Source: Cerrena zonata
Lineage: Eukaryota; Basidiomycota; Agaricomycetes; Polyporales; Cerrenaceae
Assembly (NCBI GenBank): GCA_038087015.1
Contig: JASBNA010000057.1
Location: 124,001 to 188,000 of the forward strand
DNA: 64,000 nt
Direction of reading: 5' to 3'
The notes beneath the pieces were generated by a model. That model saw nothing but the letters and a program-made list of their open reading frames with translations. It made no database searches and was not told the DNA's origin. Position 1 is the stretch's first letter, and the number at the start of each line of letters is the position of its first letter. Of this stretch, positions 52,748 to 63,163 are shown piece by piece. A program made the position numbers and the translations under genes.

Positions 52748-53450
52748 ATTTAGATATATAATAAATTGCTATTATATTGGTGAATCCAAACAGTGTCCGT
52801 ATATTTGAGTGCTAGTGCCAGACTGAGCCTACTAGTTCAGTGATTCTGAGTTGTCCGAGTCCGAGTCCGAGTCGAAGTCACGGTGCCAGTGCGACCAGTG
52901 CCAGGAGTGAGACCTCCCTGTTATAGCCTGTTTGATATTTGATCAGGGCCGACATGGCCAGATAGAACTGAAAAGGACTGATGAGGTCCAACAGCATGCG
53001 ATCCGGATAGACAGGATTGAACAGGCCAGTTATGGCGTGCTCCGTTTCAACCTACCTGATCAGGCGCCGCACGGCCCGACTGAACTCAGCAGGAGGAATC
53101 AGGATTTCCGTCGTTTGCTGATGCTTACCCAATGGGACGATCGGATGAGGTTTCTTGTCATTAAAAAGATTGCTAGGGTAAAAAATAGCTACTGAGATAA
53201 TTGTGTAGTGAAAAAATAGAATATATGAAAGTCTAAGCTCAACTATAGTACTAAACAGCAAGAGGTAGGGGTAAAACTCACATTTTTGTTCTATAGTCTC
53301 CGAAGAGATTCCGCCTCAACTGTGAGGGATCGACTGAAGTCGCTGTCCATTGCCACCGCTGCCACAGTGATACCTGCTATAGAGAAATGTTCTGTGTAAC
53401 CATCAGCTACACATTAAATGTGCCTTCTGCTCACTGCTAAGTTTACCGAA
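52748..53450. other. Plavaka right flank and hAT spacer
   Basis: No gene is seen. At 52848-52875 there is a run of CCGAGT units (GTCCGAGTCCGAGTCCGAGT). From 52920 to 53080 lies the sequence that I match, inverted and diverged, to 44.2-44.34 kb. Confidence 0.4.
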
Positions 53451-53479
53451 GGTGTTGATGAGGTCGTTTTGTTGTAAAG

Positions 53480-54015
53480 GTTTCGGGATATGATTGTCCA
53501 TATCCATCGCTCCCTAGCCCAATCCCTAATGCACCAGTGATATCCGGCCGGGCCTCGCAAGAATGATTGGCATCCCCGAATCAACTGCGGTTGACTGATC
53601 GGTCTCGCACTCGCACTCGTCAATCGTACCGGTTTCGCCTCTCCATACACTGTCAATGCACTAATCCCTACTTTCTAGTAGAAATCCCCACTCTGCTCGC
53701 CTGAAGTGCCGCATACCTTATCTGAGATGGGTCACTGATGATGATGCCTGACAGATGGCGACCAATTCCAAGTAGGGGGGGGGGGATTTTGGTGGAGCTG
53801 GGATGTTCAAGAGGAAAGGGGTTTGTCGTTGCCTGTTGTTGCAGAAGCTGTGTACGAGGAAAGTTTAAGAATTTGAGAGGAGGATGGGAATGGGAACATA
53901 CCTAGGCTTGGCTGTCAATCTCGTAGTCCCCTATTCGAACAGTGTCCCAGACGACGGAGCCGTAGGCGATCTCGAAGCCTCGACCTGTCAGTTTTGAGTT
54001 TGAAGAGTCATATTT
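53480..54015 (-). pseudogene. Aspartic protease (A1) fragment captured in the hAT element
   Basis: On the minus strand 54015-53908 reads NKYDSSNSKL, GRGFEIAYGS and TVRIGDYEIDSQA, then a splice-like GTATGT. This resembles the region of pepsin-type proteases where F.I.YGSG...G.V..DTV.IG leads on from the flap. Further on (about 53560-53480) comes DITGALGIGLGSDGYGQSYPETF, like the DG.LGLG segment. The two pieces are in the right order, but stops and gaps separate them and both catalytic Asp motifs (DTG, DSG) are missing. It is therefore a remnant of a secreted protease gene, not an active gene. Identification is by pattern only. Confidence 0.5.
53775..53784 (+). repeat. Homopolymer G run
   Basis: Ten consecutive G lie in the hAT element between the protease remnant pieces. 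Such runs are prone to length error. Confidence 0.9.
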
Positions 54016-54109
54016 GTTGGGGCGAGAATTTTTACTCCGCGAAATGAATATTGGGGGTCCCTGGTTGTCAATCCATCAGCCTGACAGAAAAGAAATCAAG
54101 GATCATGCT

Positions 54110-54485
54110 TAACTCATCCTTGGCGATACTAATAAGTCGATATGTGAGTACAATATGTCTCGTCTTATCCTCCTTTGAGGGCATAAACTTGATTGCATTG
54201 CCGACAAGGTTGGTGATAACTTGTTATTGACGCAACAAATCACCAATGAGTTGATCCGGGATATTGCAATCAATATCGTACATGAAGCTCGAACAACAAG
54301 TGTCTTGAGGATTTCGAAAACAGCCTGGCGTAATGAGTATGAAACCTTGCCTCAACTGAGGAACAACAATAAGTCAGCACAAGAAAGATCGAAACGGGAC
54401 AAAAACCCACTCTTAGAAATATCCAGGATATCATCAATGAACAATAATAGTGATCGCACCAGGGAGTGAACTAATGACAAGTTCT
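54110..54485 (-). pseudogene. Hybrid histidine kinase fragment captured in the hAT element
   Basis: The minus strand reads, in order, SLVHSLVRSLLLFIDDILDI with SK, then GKVSYSLRQAVFEILKTLVV, then DIDCNIPDQLIGDLLR, a TAA, and QVITNLVGNAIKFMPSKEDK. These are the end of the HisKA dimerisation domain and the start of the HATPase domain, including the N box (NLVGNAIKF), of a fungal hybrid histidine kinase. Frames change between pieces and an in-frame TAA follows LLRQ, so it cannot encode a kinase. The phosphoacceptor His region and the receiver domain are absent. It lies 0.4 kb from the 3' end of the hAT transposase. Confidence 0.75.
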
Positions 54486-54889
54486 CCCTCTAGTTGCAGC
54501 TGAGATCTACTATCAGCAAGGAGATGATGAAGCAAACATACTGTTGTGGTAGAGCTGCGATTGGCAGCGCAGTGAGTGGGAGCCAAAGATGTAGTTTCGC
54601 TTTCGACGGTCTTGCCGTCTGCCCTATCAACATCAGCTCAGCGTACATGCGCCTCACCATAGCCCCCAGGAAGCGGAGGATGCTCTGGGTTGCCAATTGG
54701 AACGACCTTCATAGAGTCATGATGATAGTGGGAGGAGATACAATGTGATCTTCAGGCGCCAAGTCGGAGGAGGAGCATATGTACACCGTGATTTCACACC
54801 GTCTCATGATTGCTTTAACACAAATTTCAAGTTATAGGGAAATTATATATCTCATAGCTATCAAACATTGGTGATTACAAGCAAATACA
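54486..54889. other. Spacer between kinase remnant and transposase
   Basis: An open minus-strand frame (54490-54696) exists but I recognise no domain. It may be a further part of the captured sequence or the 3' flank of the transposase. Confidence 0.35.
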
Positions 54890-57800
54890 TTAGTTCCGTT
54901 TTGGAATAAATCTCTCGCTGTATGAATGGACGTCCTCTGGGAATTGATTCTCAATAGTCATAAATGTCTCCAAGTCATCTAACTCAATCTTGAAACTCAG
55001 GCCCGATGTGAAGTTCAAACTACGTCCCTTTTTCACCGAGAATTTGAGAAGTTGAAGTGCTTCCATCAATTCGGCTGTGATGCGATTTCGTCGAGCGGCC
55101 ATGGTTTCTTTTGCAGAGGAGAAGACACGTTCACAGGGAACTGCACTTCCTTGGATGGGTATTACATCCATGGCAAGTCGAAAAATGGTTGGATAGCGGT
55201 GTGAATTGTCCTGGATGCTCCAAATTAGAACACAAATGAATATTTCAGAAGGAAAGCATACTAACCTGCCACCAAGATAAACTCGAAATGCTGGGAGCAG
55301 CTAATTGATCATTGAGGTACCGCTCAACTTCCGTTTCCAGAGTGCATTCAGTCGGCTGCGTGCGTCGACGTCGGGACTTTAAGACATCATGAGCCCATAA
55401 ACGTCTATTGTGGGCAGGGGAAGAAGCATCAGATGGCTCTGTTGGTGGCGCTTCATTAGTACGATATGCTTCAAGCTAGGGATATTATTAGTGGTTCTGT
55501 TGGTAGCGAAGATAAGGTGATTGTTGCTCACTTCACGCAAAAAGAGGTCTTTTGCCTCTAGAGCTTCGTCTGACATTTCGTTATCATAATACCACATCAA
55601 CTTCTCTGACGGATTGACAACTACAGATATTGAATTAGTATGAGTAGATTGATCTATAACATAAAGAAACGTACTCATAGCGAGAGTATATGCGGGGACA
55701 AGCTCAGTCCGTTCACGATAAACTTCAAGTTTATCAAGGCCAGGTTGGATGAGAGGGGCAACTTCGGGGTGAGCTACTTGGTATTCCTTCCAAGCAAATT
55801 CGAAATCTGCATATGCTGGGATAGCATCACAAAGTGTTGGTGTACTCTCATATGAGAGCAATTGCTGGAAAGCATGAGGGACCTATTGACAGACTGTTTG
55901 AGATTGAGGAGGTAATATGCATGTGAAATACATACCTGAAGGATATCTCGAAATGCAATCAATGCCTCCCATTCTATATCACTAAGTGTGAATTTTCGTA
56001 AATCTCGGAACTCATCATTCTCCAAAAACAAGTCAATGGCCTAAGTCATCAGTAAGAATGGAGGGAGAAAGCCAATACTACTAGCCTACCTCCCACAGGT
56101 CAATAGCACGTGTTATCATCAGAAGTGTCGATGACCATCTCGTGTCAATGTCACGAAGAAGTTGCAAATGTTTATCAAGGCTCTCCAAGCATATATTGAA
56201 ATGATGTCGACGAAGGGAAGAAGCCCTTATCTGAAACAAACTCAATTTAGAAAATATGTCAGTTCCGAAAATACTGTAGTTACTCACAGCTCGAATCAAT
56301 GAATGTATTGTGGCTATAGGATCACGATGCAATGCCTCGACAAAAGAACTCAGATGAGGTCCATCTGGGGGAACATATTCCTCAGCATCAACTGCCGCAA
56401 ACTTTACCCGTGTTATTGCCTCTATCACTGCTTTGCATGCAAGGTTCACAACATGGGGAAAACATCTATACAAGAATATCAATTCTGTAATCAGATTGTG
56501 TCAAGGTTGGTTGTATGGTTTACCTAATATGACGTTGAACTTTGTGGAACTTTATACGGCGTCGGCGAAGTTCTCGTTCCAAAGTTGCAAGGAGTGTATC
56601 ATTGTTGGATGCATTATCCACCGTAATCCACCCAATCTAAAGTGTAGTTAAATTATTACTGATGCTTAACGTACATACTTTGAGATATTCTCACCTTTTC
56701 CGTGATTCCTAGCCGATCTGTAATGTGAAGGAAGGCATGAGCGAGATGCTCCCCTGTATGATGCCCAGGTACCCGTTGGAAGCCAATGAGATCGGAGCAT
56801 AGCTTCAGGACACAATGTGGTCCATTCACTGTATTCTCAGTTTGTGGTTCAATCCAATGTGCAGTCACTGCCATAAATGGAGTGACATTAGTATCCGACC
56901 ACATATCGGTAGTGAATGAAATCCGTCCGAGTGATTTCTATTACAACGAAGCCCGAGTAAATAAATAGACTATAGTGGAATGGAGATAGATGCGCTTTGC
57001 TGCATATCCTTCTTCAAAACATCGATGTGATCTTGAAGGATGTCAGAAATACGATTGCATATTGTTGTACGGGATGGAATATCGGAATCTTTCAACTCAT
57101 GGCGCAAGAGTTGAAAGATTGCTCGAAGTTGAGGGGATTCAATTACATTAAGAGACTACATGGCAACAATACATGTAGTAGTTAATAGAAAGCAATATAG
57201 TCGTGAGGGTGCAACCATACATACCTGATCATCAGCCACAATCCATTCAATAATTGTGTTGACAAATGCTTTGTGTGAAAACTCTTGAGGTGCTTGTGTG
57301 GGAGGTGATGAAAGCCCAGGAGTCGACTGGTTTTTCTGTTCTCGATATCGCAAAACCGCTCCCTGAGCTCCTTTTGCTGTAATGGTGATCTTAAGCTTAT
57401 CACAAGCATCTACCCACGGAGCGAGATGGTGCTCAACCAAATGACTACGAAGCACACTGGTTGATGTCTTCGGAGCAAAATTGGTAACATCGTGCTCGGG
57501 ATCAGAGGAATGTAACTGCCTTGAGATATATCAGTTCATATTAGCAAAAAGTTACTAACAATTAGATCAGAAATTTGGAATAGTCTTACTGGCAAAAAAT
57601 ACAATGCCGCCGGGTGCTTTGGGTTGTAAAGAAAGTAGAAACATCAATACCCCTTTTACTCTTCTTTCTCTGTGCTTTCGCCACATTGGCCCTTTCTTGA
57701 CTGTGGGGCCCAGCTCTTGGCGATCTCGGGGTGTGAGGGGTATGTGGTGAGCGAGGAGTATGAGGGATGGAAGGTGTATGTGGGGTGTGTGGCGAAGGAG

Positions 57801-58366
57801 GGGTATGTGGTAGACAATGAATGGGAGTAGACTGAGAGGGTCCGGAAGGCGTCGGTGTCATTGGACGTGAGTCAGAGGATTCAGTCCAACCATCCTCGTT
57901 GATCTTGATTACCTCATTTTCCGGTGACGGTGCGAACCTAAGGCTTTGCATGACCGGTTGTGGTGGTCTCTGTGGGGTAGTTGCTGCTCGAGCATTGGGC
58001 AAGTGTTGTTGTCGCCTGAGAAGAAAGAGCCGTTAAAAAAATATGATACCGATGGACCACCAAGATTTGTGACTTACAAAACATCTGCTTGCGACACCTG
58101 CATAGGTGGTTCAGTTTCAGTATCAGTGAGAGAAGGTGGAGGTGGCTGATGTCCCCGACGCCGTGGAGAAGGTGACGTAGGCGGTGGAACTGGAATGGCG
58201 GGGGGAAGTTGCTGATGGTGGTTGGATCAAGAACCTGCACAGGGTTGTTGGTGACTGCAACGTGGAGGTGGAATGCATACTTACCTTGTGTGCCACTAGG
58301 ATCTGCAGGTATATTCTTACGTGACTTTTGAGTGCTACGTTTGGACCGACGAGGAGTAGAGCTCAT
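54890..58366 (-). CDS. hAT-superfamily transposase
   Basis: Multi-exon gene, about ten exons. The N-terminal exon (MSSTPRRSKRSTQKSRKN) is basic. A Pro/His/Thr-rich region with repeated HTPHTP and HTPRSP units follows (57,710-57,820). Then comes a BED-type zinc finger (CIFCQ ... SHLVEHHLAPW), the RNase H-like core with FTTDMWSDTNVTPFMAVTAH, KIGWITVDNASNNDT, CFPHVVNLACKAV and LLRDIDTRWSSTL, and finally the hAT dimerisation segment (SWWQ, then PIQGSAVPCERVFSSAKETM). These fit an hAT transposase of the Ac/Restless type, which cuts and pastes elements with 8-bp duplications. From the zinc finger to the stop I saw no frameshift. The N-terminal splice pattern (58,002-58,366) is unclear, because the simplest join meets a TGA. 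It is the likely source of mobility for the 21-kb element. Confidence 0.87.
57715..57830 (-). repeat. HTP/SP coding repeats in the transposase
   Basis: Imperfect tandem units encode P-H-T-P and R-S-P-H-T-P motifs several times in a row in the N-terminal part of the hAT transposase. Such repeats are low-complexity linkers. Confidence 0.7.
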
Positions 58367-59485
58367 GGTGAATGAAATTGGTGAGTTGAGTTGACGGGAT
58401 GGGTTGATAGAGATATCCTACATGAGTATGGCATTTATATCTGTTGAACATACCAATCTGCTTACATGTACTCCGTCCGATGAGGGGCCCTTTGACGTAC
58501 TAAATCATCATGCACACAGCATGAAAACACAGGTATTGCCTAATTTTTTTCAACGGAGGCGGCAAGAGGATACAAAAGACGGAGCAAGGTATCAAGTCTG
58601 AGCATATACAGTTCTAAAATGTACCCCAAAAATTATTTGACACCATGAGGGATCCACCGCCAACTCACCAGTATGTCATATTTTGAGAAAAGATGCTCAC
58701 GAGATCAGGGCGGAGCATCAAGACTTGAAATAATATTGATTATATATTCCAATAGTGTATTGTTGTGAGCGGACATGTGTAGTGGATGGTCTCCTATTAT
58801 TTGTCATGCCGCAATATGAGCACCACTGGCATGCAGAAAGAAGAAAATAGTACCGTAATGGATGCATGCATGTAGACCGCGTGTCTAAGTCCATGATTCA
58901 TCAGAAAGGCATTCCTATCAAGTACAATGCTGAGACTAGGTCAGCTCTGCAAGGCATATCACCATGACAAATTCAACTTACCAAGGTACTGACCTGGCCT
59001 GGCTAACGACTCTCTTTGGTAATCGCTTCACGGCTTGTTACTTACACCGGCTCATACCCACTTCCACTACTCGCTCCCTTACTATATCTTGTACCAGTGT
59101 CGAAGTAATAGATCCACAATTCAATTTCACGAGCAGAACACATCATACCTGGTACAGCCGTGTAAGACTTTTTAACCGTGAATGTCACTTGTGATGGTTG
59201 CTGGAGGTGCTGATATTGAGAGGTTATGACCTCTTGAGGTTCAAGACCTATTAAGAAGAAGTATAACGTAGTTGAAATGTAGCTAGTACGAGTGATATAA
59301 GGTCCATGGTTTCAAGGTCACCAACACCGCAGCGTTGTTCCGTACAAGGGGTTAATTCACACCGGCTCAAACCGCTCAAGCCTGAACCAAGCCGAACCGG
59401 AACAAGCCGAGCCATTTGAAACTGAATCCAATTGGCTGACTTCAGTTGGCTGGAAAATGACTCGGCTTATCGGCTAGCCGCTCAT
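58367..59485. other. hAT right subterminal region
   Basis: No gene is supported. It contains the 5' flank of the transposase. Close to the end (59355-59485) are many GGCTC/GAGCC and AAGCCGA units, the usual subterminal repeats of hAT elements. Confidence 0.55.
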
Positions 59486-59507
59486 GAGCCGAGTCGTTGC
59501 AACACTA
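59486..59507 (-). repeat. hAT right terminal inverted repeat
   Basis: On the minus strand this reads TAGTGTTGCAACGACTCGGC then TC. It pairs with the left end at 38227-38248, two mismatches in 22. Confidence 0.92.
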
Positions 59508-59515
59508 GATGTGGG
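59508..59515. repeat. hAT target-site duplication, right copy
   Basis: GATGTGGG is identical to 38219-38226. Confidence 0.93.
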
Positions 59516-60320
59516 GTGATGTCTGCCCGTTCTCGGAATGAAAAGGAATCCACATCTATTAGCCTCCTTGCCTGTATTGACCAGAGTCATCAGTGTAGGA
59601 ACACACGCAGTCTAGTAATCCCGAACTCAAACTAGAACCAGGTTATTAGAACAAGCAAACTCTTAACGCATGCCGATGAACATTGATTGATCCTATTTGT
59701 TCTCATACTATGCGGTAAGGTTCGAGACTGAGATCATTGACATCTCACATTCTGACATTCCAGAACCCACAGTGACTTTTGGTCGAAGGAATTGCACGCT
59801 CGTCTCCCGTTTCTGATTCACCCGGCAAAGATGCTGTCGACAGTCAAAATTCCTCCTGAACTCGGATATTATTCACTGAGGAATTGATACAATCAATATA
59901 CAAATGTATAACTGATTGATGCATCGAGACTCAACATAGGGCGTGTAAGGCGATGCCTGCCTGATCCGTAAATATCCTCTTGCGTCCAAATACACTGCTG
60001 AAATGAAACCAGATCCGTCTCTATCAGCCTCTTTGCCTGTGTCCATCAGAGCCGTCCTCTCGTCGGGAATTCTCCCAGTCGAATTATCCCGAGTTCGAAC
60101 TAGACTTCGTTAGATCACAACAAACAAACTCGTAGCACAGGATAGACAGAATCGATCCCATCTATTCTCATGCTATGCAGTCAGGTTTGAGGCTGAGATC
60201 ATTGTCATCTCAAATACTGACATTTCAGAAACGGCATTGACTTTTTCTTAAAAAGATTGCACGCAATAATAGCCATCATATCGCTAGGGGCGACTCCGAC
60301 ACTCGTCTCCTGTTGTAGTG
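59516..60320 (+). repeat. Diverged tandem repeat; second unit preserves the empty hAT site
   Basis: Unit A consists of about 38096-38218, interrupted by the hAT element, plus 59508-59806. Unit B is about 59813-60320. Both share, in order, GCAAAGATG, AGTCAAAAT, AACATAG, GATG.CTGCC, ATCAGCCT or ATTAGCCT then CCTTGCCTGT, GAACTAGA, CTATGCGGT or CTATGCAGT, and GAGATCATTG. Across the junction, unit A with the element removed (AACATAGAGGATGTGGGGTG...) aligns to unit B (AACATAGGGCGTGTAAGGCG...) without gaps. Most differences are A/G or C/T changes. No gene is seen in the repeat. Confidence 0.82.
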
Positions 60321-61000
60321 CTAATGTAATGGAGCAAGCCTGCGACTCCCTGGGACTCGACATCTAATCCAGAATAGTGTCAGCTTTAGTATAGTATTTG
60401 ACTACACCTTGCGTGTCTGAGTAGAGGGGGTGAATCATTTATAAACAGTTCCTTCATAGGATTCGGAGCAGTCAGCGTTGTCCAAGAACAACTCTACCAG
60501 ACGCAATTCATCCGACCGGATTTGAGTTAAACCATTCTCAGTTCAAGAAATTTTGACCGGTTCTCGTCATTCAAAGCTCATCATGTAGACGACATGGGAG
60601 AAGATTCTCTAGGATACAAGTAAATACTTGGTGCATGCCTAGTTTCAACGAATTGAGAATATTGAATTTGTTCAATCTTGTTGCACTTCCCGATCTGGAC
60701 AAGGCTCGGAGGTTAGTAGGTTTAACTCCGACGCTACGGTTTCGAACGGAGTCTCAAGAGGTGGTGGTAGTAACTTTGTACTGTAACCTCCTTAGCCAAA
60801 TCATTCAAGTATCAGTAATACGATGTATTTGACACTTCTTTGGGGACGTTCGGCCATGCGGAGAGAGTAATACGTCTAGGCTCTTCAAAGTAAGTTAAGT
60901 TTCCCTCATGATGTTACATTGGACGTCATCGACAAGCACCTATCCTTAGACCCTTCTACCGACCCTCGAAATTTTACTACACAAAGTGTGGGCAAGACTC
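60321..61000. other. Intergenic, no supported gene
   Basis: Only short frames are seen here, and no domain is recognised. Confidence 0.45.
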
Positions 61001-61148
61001 TACATTAACGACAGGGACACTATATCTCCGCATGTATTCCCAAGTTCGGTGGAGTGTACAGTAGTCACAGCGGCGGTCACTAGCACCGGGAGAAAGTTCA
61101 ATGAGTGCGTAAAGTTTGATTTGTTCAATATCGTCTTCAAGACAACTC

Positions 61149-61460
61149 TCATATCATAGCCTTTAGCAGTCGACAGACGTGGCAATGTAGCAAGTTGTAA
61201 ATCCAGGCAACTCGGCACGAACGTTCTCTTGTAATGGAAGCATACTCTGCTTTAGAAGCCTGTTGACCTTTCGTGCAGAGCCTGAGAGCTGCAGGGGGGC
61301 TATAGCTTTCTATCAGAAAGCCCATCCTCAACTTCTGAACCTGTTGAATTATTTCGTTTAGGTATATTCTGGCTTCGCACATGGTTCGTACATTCAGTTT
61401 TGGAGCCATATTCACTAACCAATATATCTGTCTGAGGTATTTTCGCCAGTGCAAGGAGGA
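61149..61460 (-). pseudogene. Possible copia-type retrotransposon scrap
   Basis: The minus strand encodes KGQQASKAEYASITRERSCR followed by VAWIYNLL. Ty1/copia polyproteins have a similar run near the end of their RNase H domain (S.AEY.A...A..E..WL..LL). Nothing else of a retroelement is convincing nearby and no long terminal repeats were found, so this is at most a short relic. Confidence 0.35.
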
Positions 61461-62080
61461 CCGTCTGAGTCACAGGAACAAGGGTATCTTCCTGAACAAG
61501 CTGGACCTTTGCCATAGTTCGCGAGCTATTCTCATCCTAGACCCAACTCATTACGTATATCATAGTGATTGAGTTAGGACAGGAAATTAGTCTTCCAAAC
61601 TGTTGAATCGAGAAAGTGGTGCGTTGTGTTGACTTGTGCATCCTACTTGAGATTTCAGATTGAAATTAACTTTGATTTCAACACAGGCGTTGTCAGAATT
61701 TATTATCTCCGTAAGCGCAGAGCAATTCAATGTAAGATAGACCGTCCTACGACTTTGAAGGGTCGGGACTACAGGTACGATCTTCAAGGGGTATCGATAC
61801 CAATGTATTCTCAGTACGTCATGCTGAACGTGCATACACTAGCAGAACTTTCCCCACACTTTCCAGAATCCTCAATACATACTTTTCTGTACCCACTGGA
61901 ACCACGTCCTATGGCCACCAGCGATATGGAAGAGTTTGTCTATACTTACCGCGACCTCGCCTTGAGCCGTATTTCAGCGTCTACTTGATTCTAGATATCA
62001 TATAAAGGGAGCCTGAACGATACGATAATCCTCATCCCTCAAATCTTATCGTCCAGTGTGCACTTCTCATCCTCCTCAAA
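61461..62080. other. Upstream region of the small gene at 62081
   Basis: No gene is supported, though an open plus-strand frame at 61626-61988 has no recognised motif. A TATAAA-containing stretch (ATCATATAAAGGGAGCC) at 61996-62012 lies about 75 bp before the start codon at 62081 and is a plausible TATA box. Confidence 0.4.
61999..62008 (+). promoter_or_regulatory. Putative TATA box
   Basis: A CATATAAAGG sequence lies about 75 bp upstream of the ATG at 62081. It is followed by pyrimidine-rich DNA (CATCCCTCAAATC), a common core-promoter layout in fungi for strongly expressed genes. Confidence 0.45.
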
Positions 62081-62746
62081 ATGTCAGGTCCTGTCCAGAG
62101 TCTACGCGCATCTCCCGCCGTTGGCCTCGGTGGTATGTACGCCACTGGTGCAGGAGAAGACAATCCTGTCACGATAGCTGCTCGTCGTCCTCCCTTCATC
62201 GAGCATCAAAGGGTGCGAACTGCTCCATGATTGAGCGAATTGTGGAATTTCTTGATTGACTGTATACTCATGTCAGTGGATCCTTGAGCCAGTCAATACC
62301 GGCCTAGGTTCTGAAAACACAGTCCAAGTTCTTTTGGCTGGAGATCCATCCCTCGCATGGACTGTTCAGCGGGGTGTTGACTCAGAAGCAGACGGGGCCA
62401 AGGTACTCTTGCTTCCCAGAGGAGGACCCGAGGTCACCACTTGGGTCAAGCGACCTGTTTCCGGCGCCGAAAATACATTTACGTATGTCTCTATTCTCTA
62501 TTTCTTTTGTAATGAGTACTGAAATCTTCACGACTCGGGTCCTAGGCTCAGTGTATTAAACGAACTCATTGGAGCTACTTGGTACGCCGGTTCTAACAAG
62601 GAAACTAACGAGGTATAGTTGTAATGGTCTAAGACTAGGAAGACGCCTAATAATGGAGTGTTTAGGTTGTCATCAAGGTAATACCCGTTATCGCAAACCC
62701 CGAGGAACCTCCCTACTGGGTTGGACAACCTGCCAATGAAGACTAA
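62081..62746 (+). CDS. Small protein, possibly beta-trefoil (inhibitor/lectin-like)
   Basis: I read four exons: 62081-62212, 62277-62482, about 62547-62612 and about 62667-62746. They code for about 160 residues ending EEPPYWVGQPANED. There is no signal peptide. The sequence alternates short strand-like segments with conserved-looking Trp residues (QRWILEPVN, SLAWTVQR, TTWVKRPV, GATWYAGS), which resembles the fungal beta-trefoil protease inhibitors and lectins of mushrooms. The match is to the style of the fold, not to a specific motif, so the family is uncertain. A clear TATA box and short 5' leader suggest good expression. The gene appears intact. Confidence 0.6.
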
Positions 62747-63163
62747 CCAAGACCTGATAGACATTCTTAGTTTTTTTTCAATTGAATGAAATGAATACCG
62801 GAGTTGAAATTGTTTGCTGTTTCTACCTCTGTACAAGAGAATGATATCTCGCTACCTCGACCACCGCGTACCAATGAATATTGACCTAGGATTGTATGTT
62901 TGGTGTTATCTATATGGATGTCGTTCGTGAATTTGAACGATGCTCAACGCGCGATTTTATTCGACATATTCTGTATAGAAGACTGAGAATATCCCACTTC
63001 TAACAAAATATTGCGTAGGCGTCAAGGTACAATACAAAGACATGGCATTAGTAGGTCGTCCGAGGCATCATAGCGTAAGTCCAATCATGGTCACCCTGTA
63101 TCCTACAACAAAGACAAAGAGAAATATACAAAACAGGTAGATAGGCCGGAGTTCGTGACATCA
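62747..63163. other. Convergent spacer
   Basis: This spacer lies between the 3' ends of the small plus-strand gene and the minus-strand kinase gene. Nothing is recognised. Confidence 0.4.

Larger units (their letters stand above)
44180..53090. mobile_element. Plavaka (CACTA-superfamily) element, ends approximate
   Basis: A block of three genes lies here: a DUF6698 gene (minus), a Plavaka transposase (plus) and a small accessory gene (plus). The DNA outside them at about 44.2-44.34 kb and 52.92-53.08 kb shows weak inverted similarity. The shared block GTCCTTTTCA is followed on both sides by ATCTGG, a GATC-containing piece and CAGGCTA. I take these as decayed terminal regions. I found no exact inverted repeat and no target duplication, so the borders are estimates. 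The element sits inside the hAT transposon. Confidence 0.6.
38227..59507. mobile_element. 21.3-kb hAT transposon with nested elements
   Basis: The left end is TAGTGTTGCAACGGTTCGGC and continues TC. The right end, read inward on the minus strand, is TAGTGTTGCAACGACTCGGC then TC: 20 of 22 positions match. Both ends are followed by subterminal GGCTC-rich repeats, which hAT transposases often bind. A perfect 8-bp duplication (GATGTGGG) flanks the element, and the hAT transposase gene lies inside at 54890-58366. The span is far larger than a simple hAT element (2-5 kb) because a KDZ element (38319-44047) and a Plavaka region (about 44.2-53.1 kb) have inserted within it, and because it holds pieces of two host-type genes. 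The intact ends, matching duplication and nearly intact transposase suggest a rather recent insertion that might still be mobile. That last point is inference. Confidence 0.9.

Noticed and set aside
52908..52920. CCAGTGCCAG repeats near 52.9 kb as a CACTA-type terminus
   Set aside because: No matching CACTGGCAC sequence was found at the left side of the element, so I do not call it a terminal repeat.
57938..58366. Continuous 142-codon frame at the hAT transposase N-terminus as one exon
   Set aside because: Beyond about residue 28 it becomes Leu/His-rich without family resemblance, while another frame carries the Pro-rich sequence leading to the next exon. I left the N-terminal structure open.
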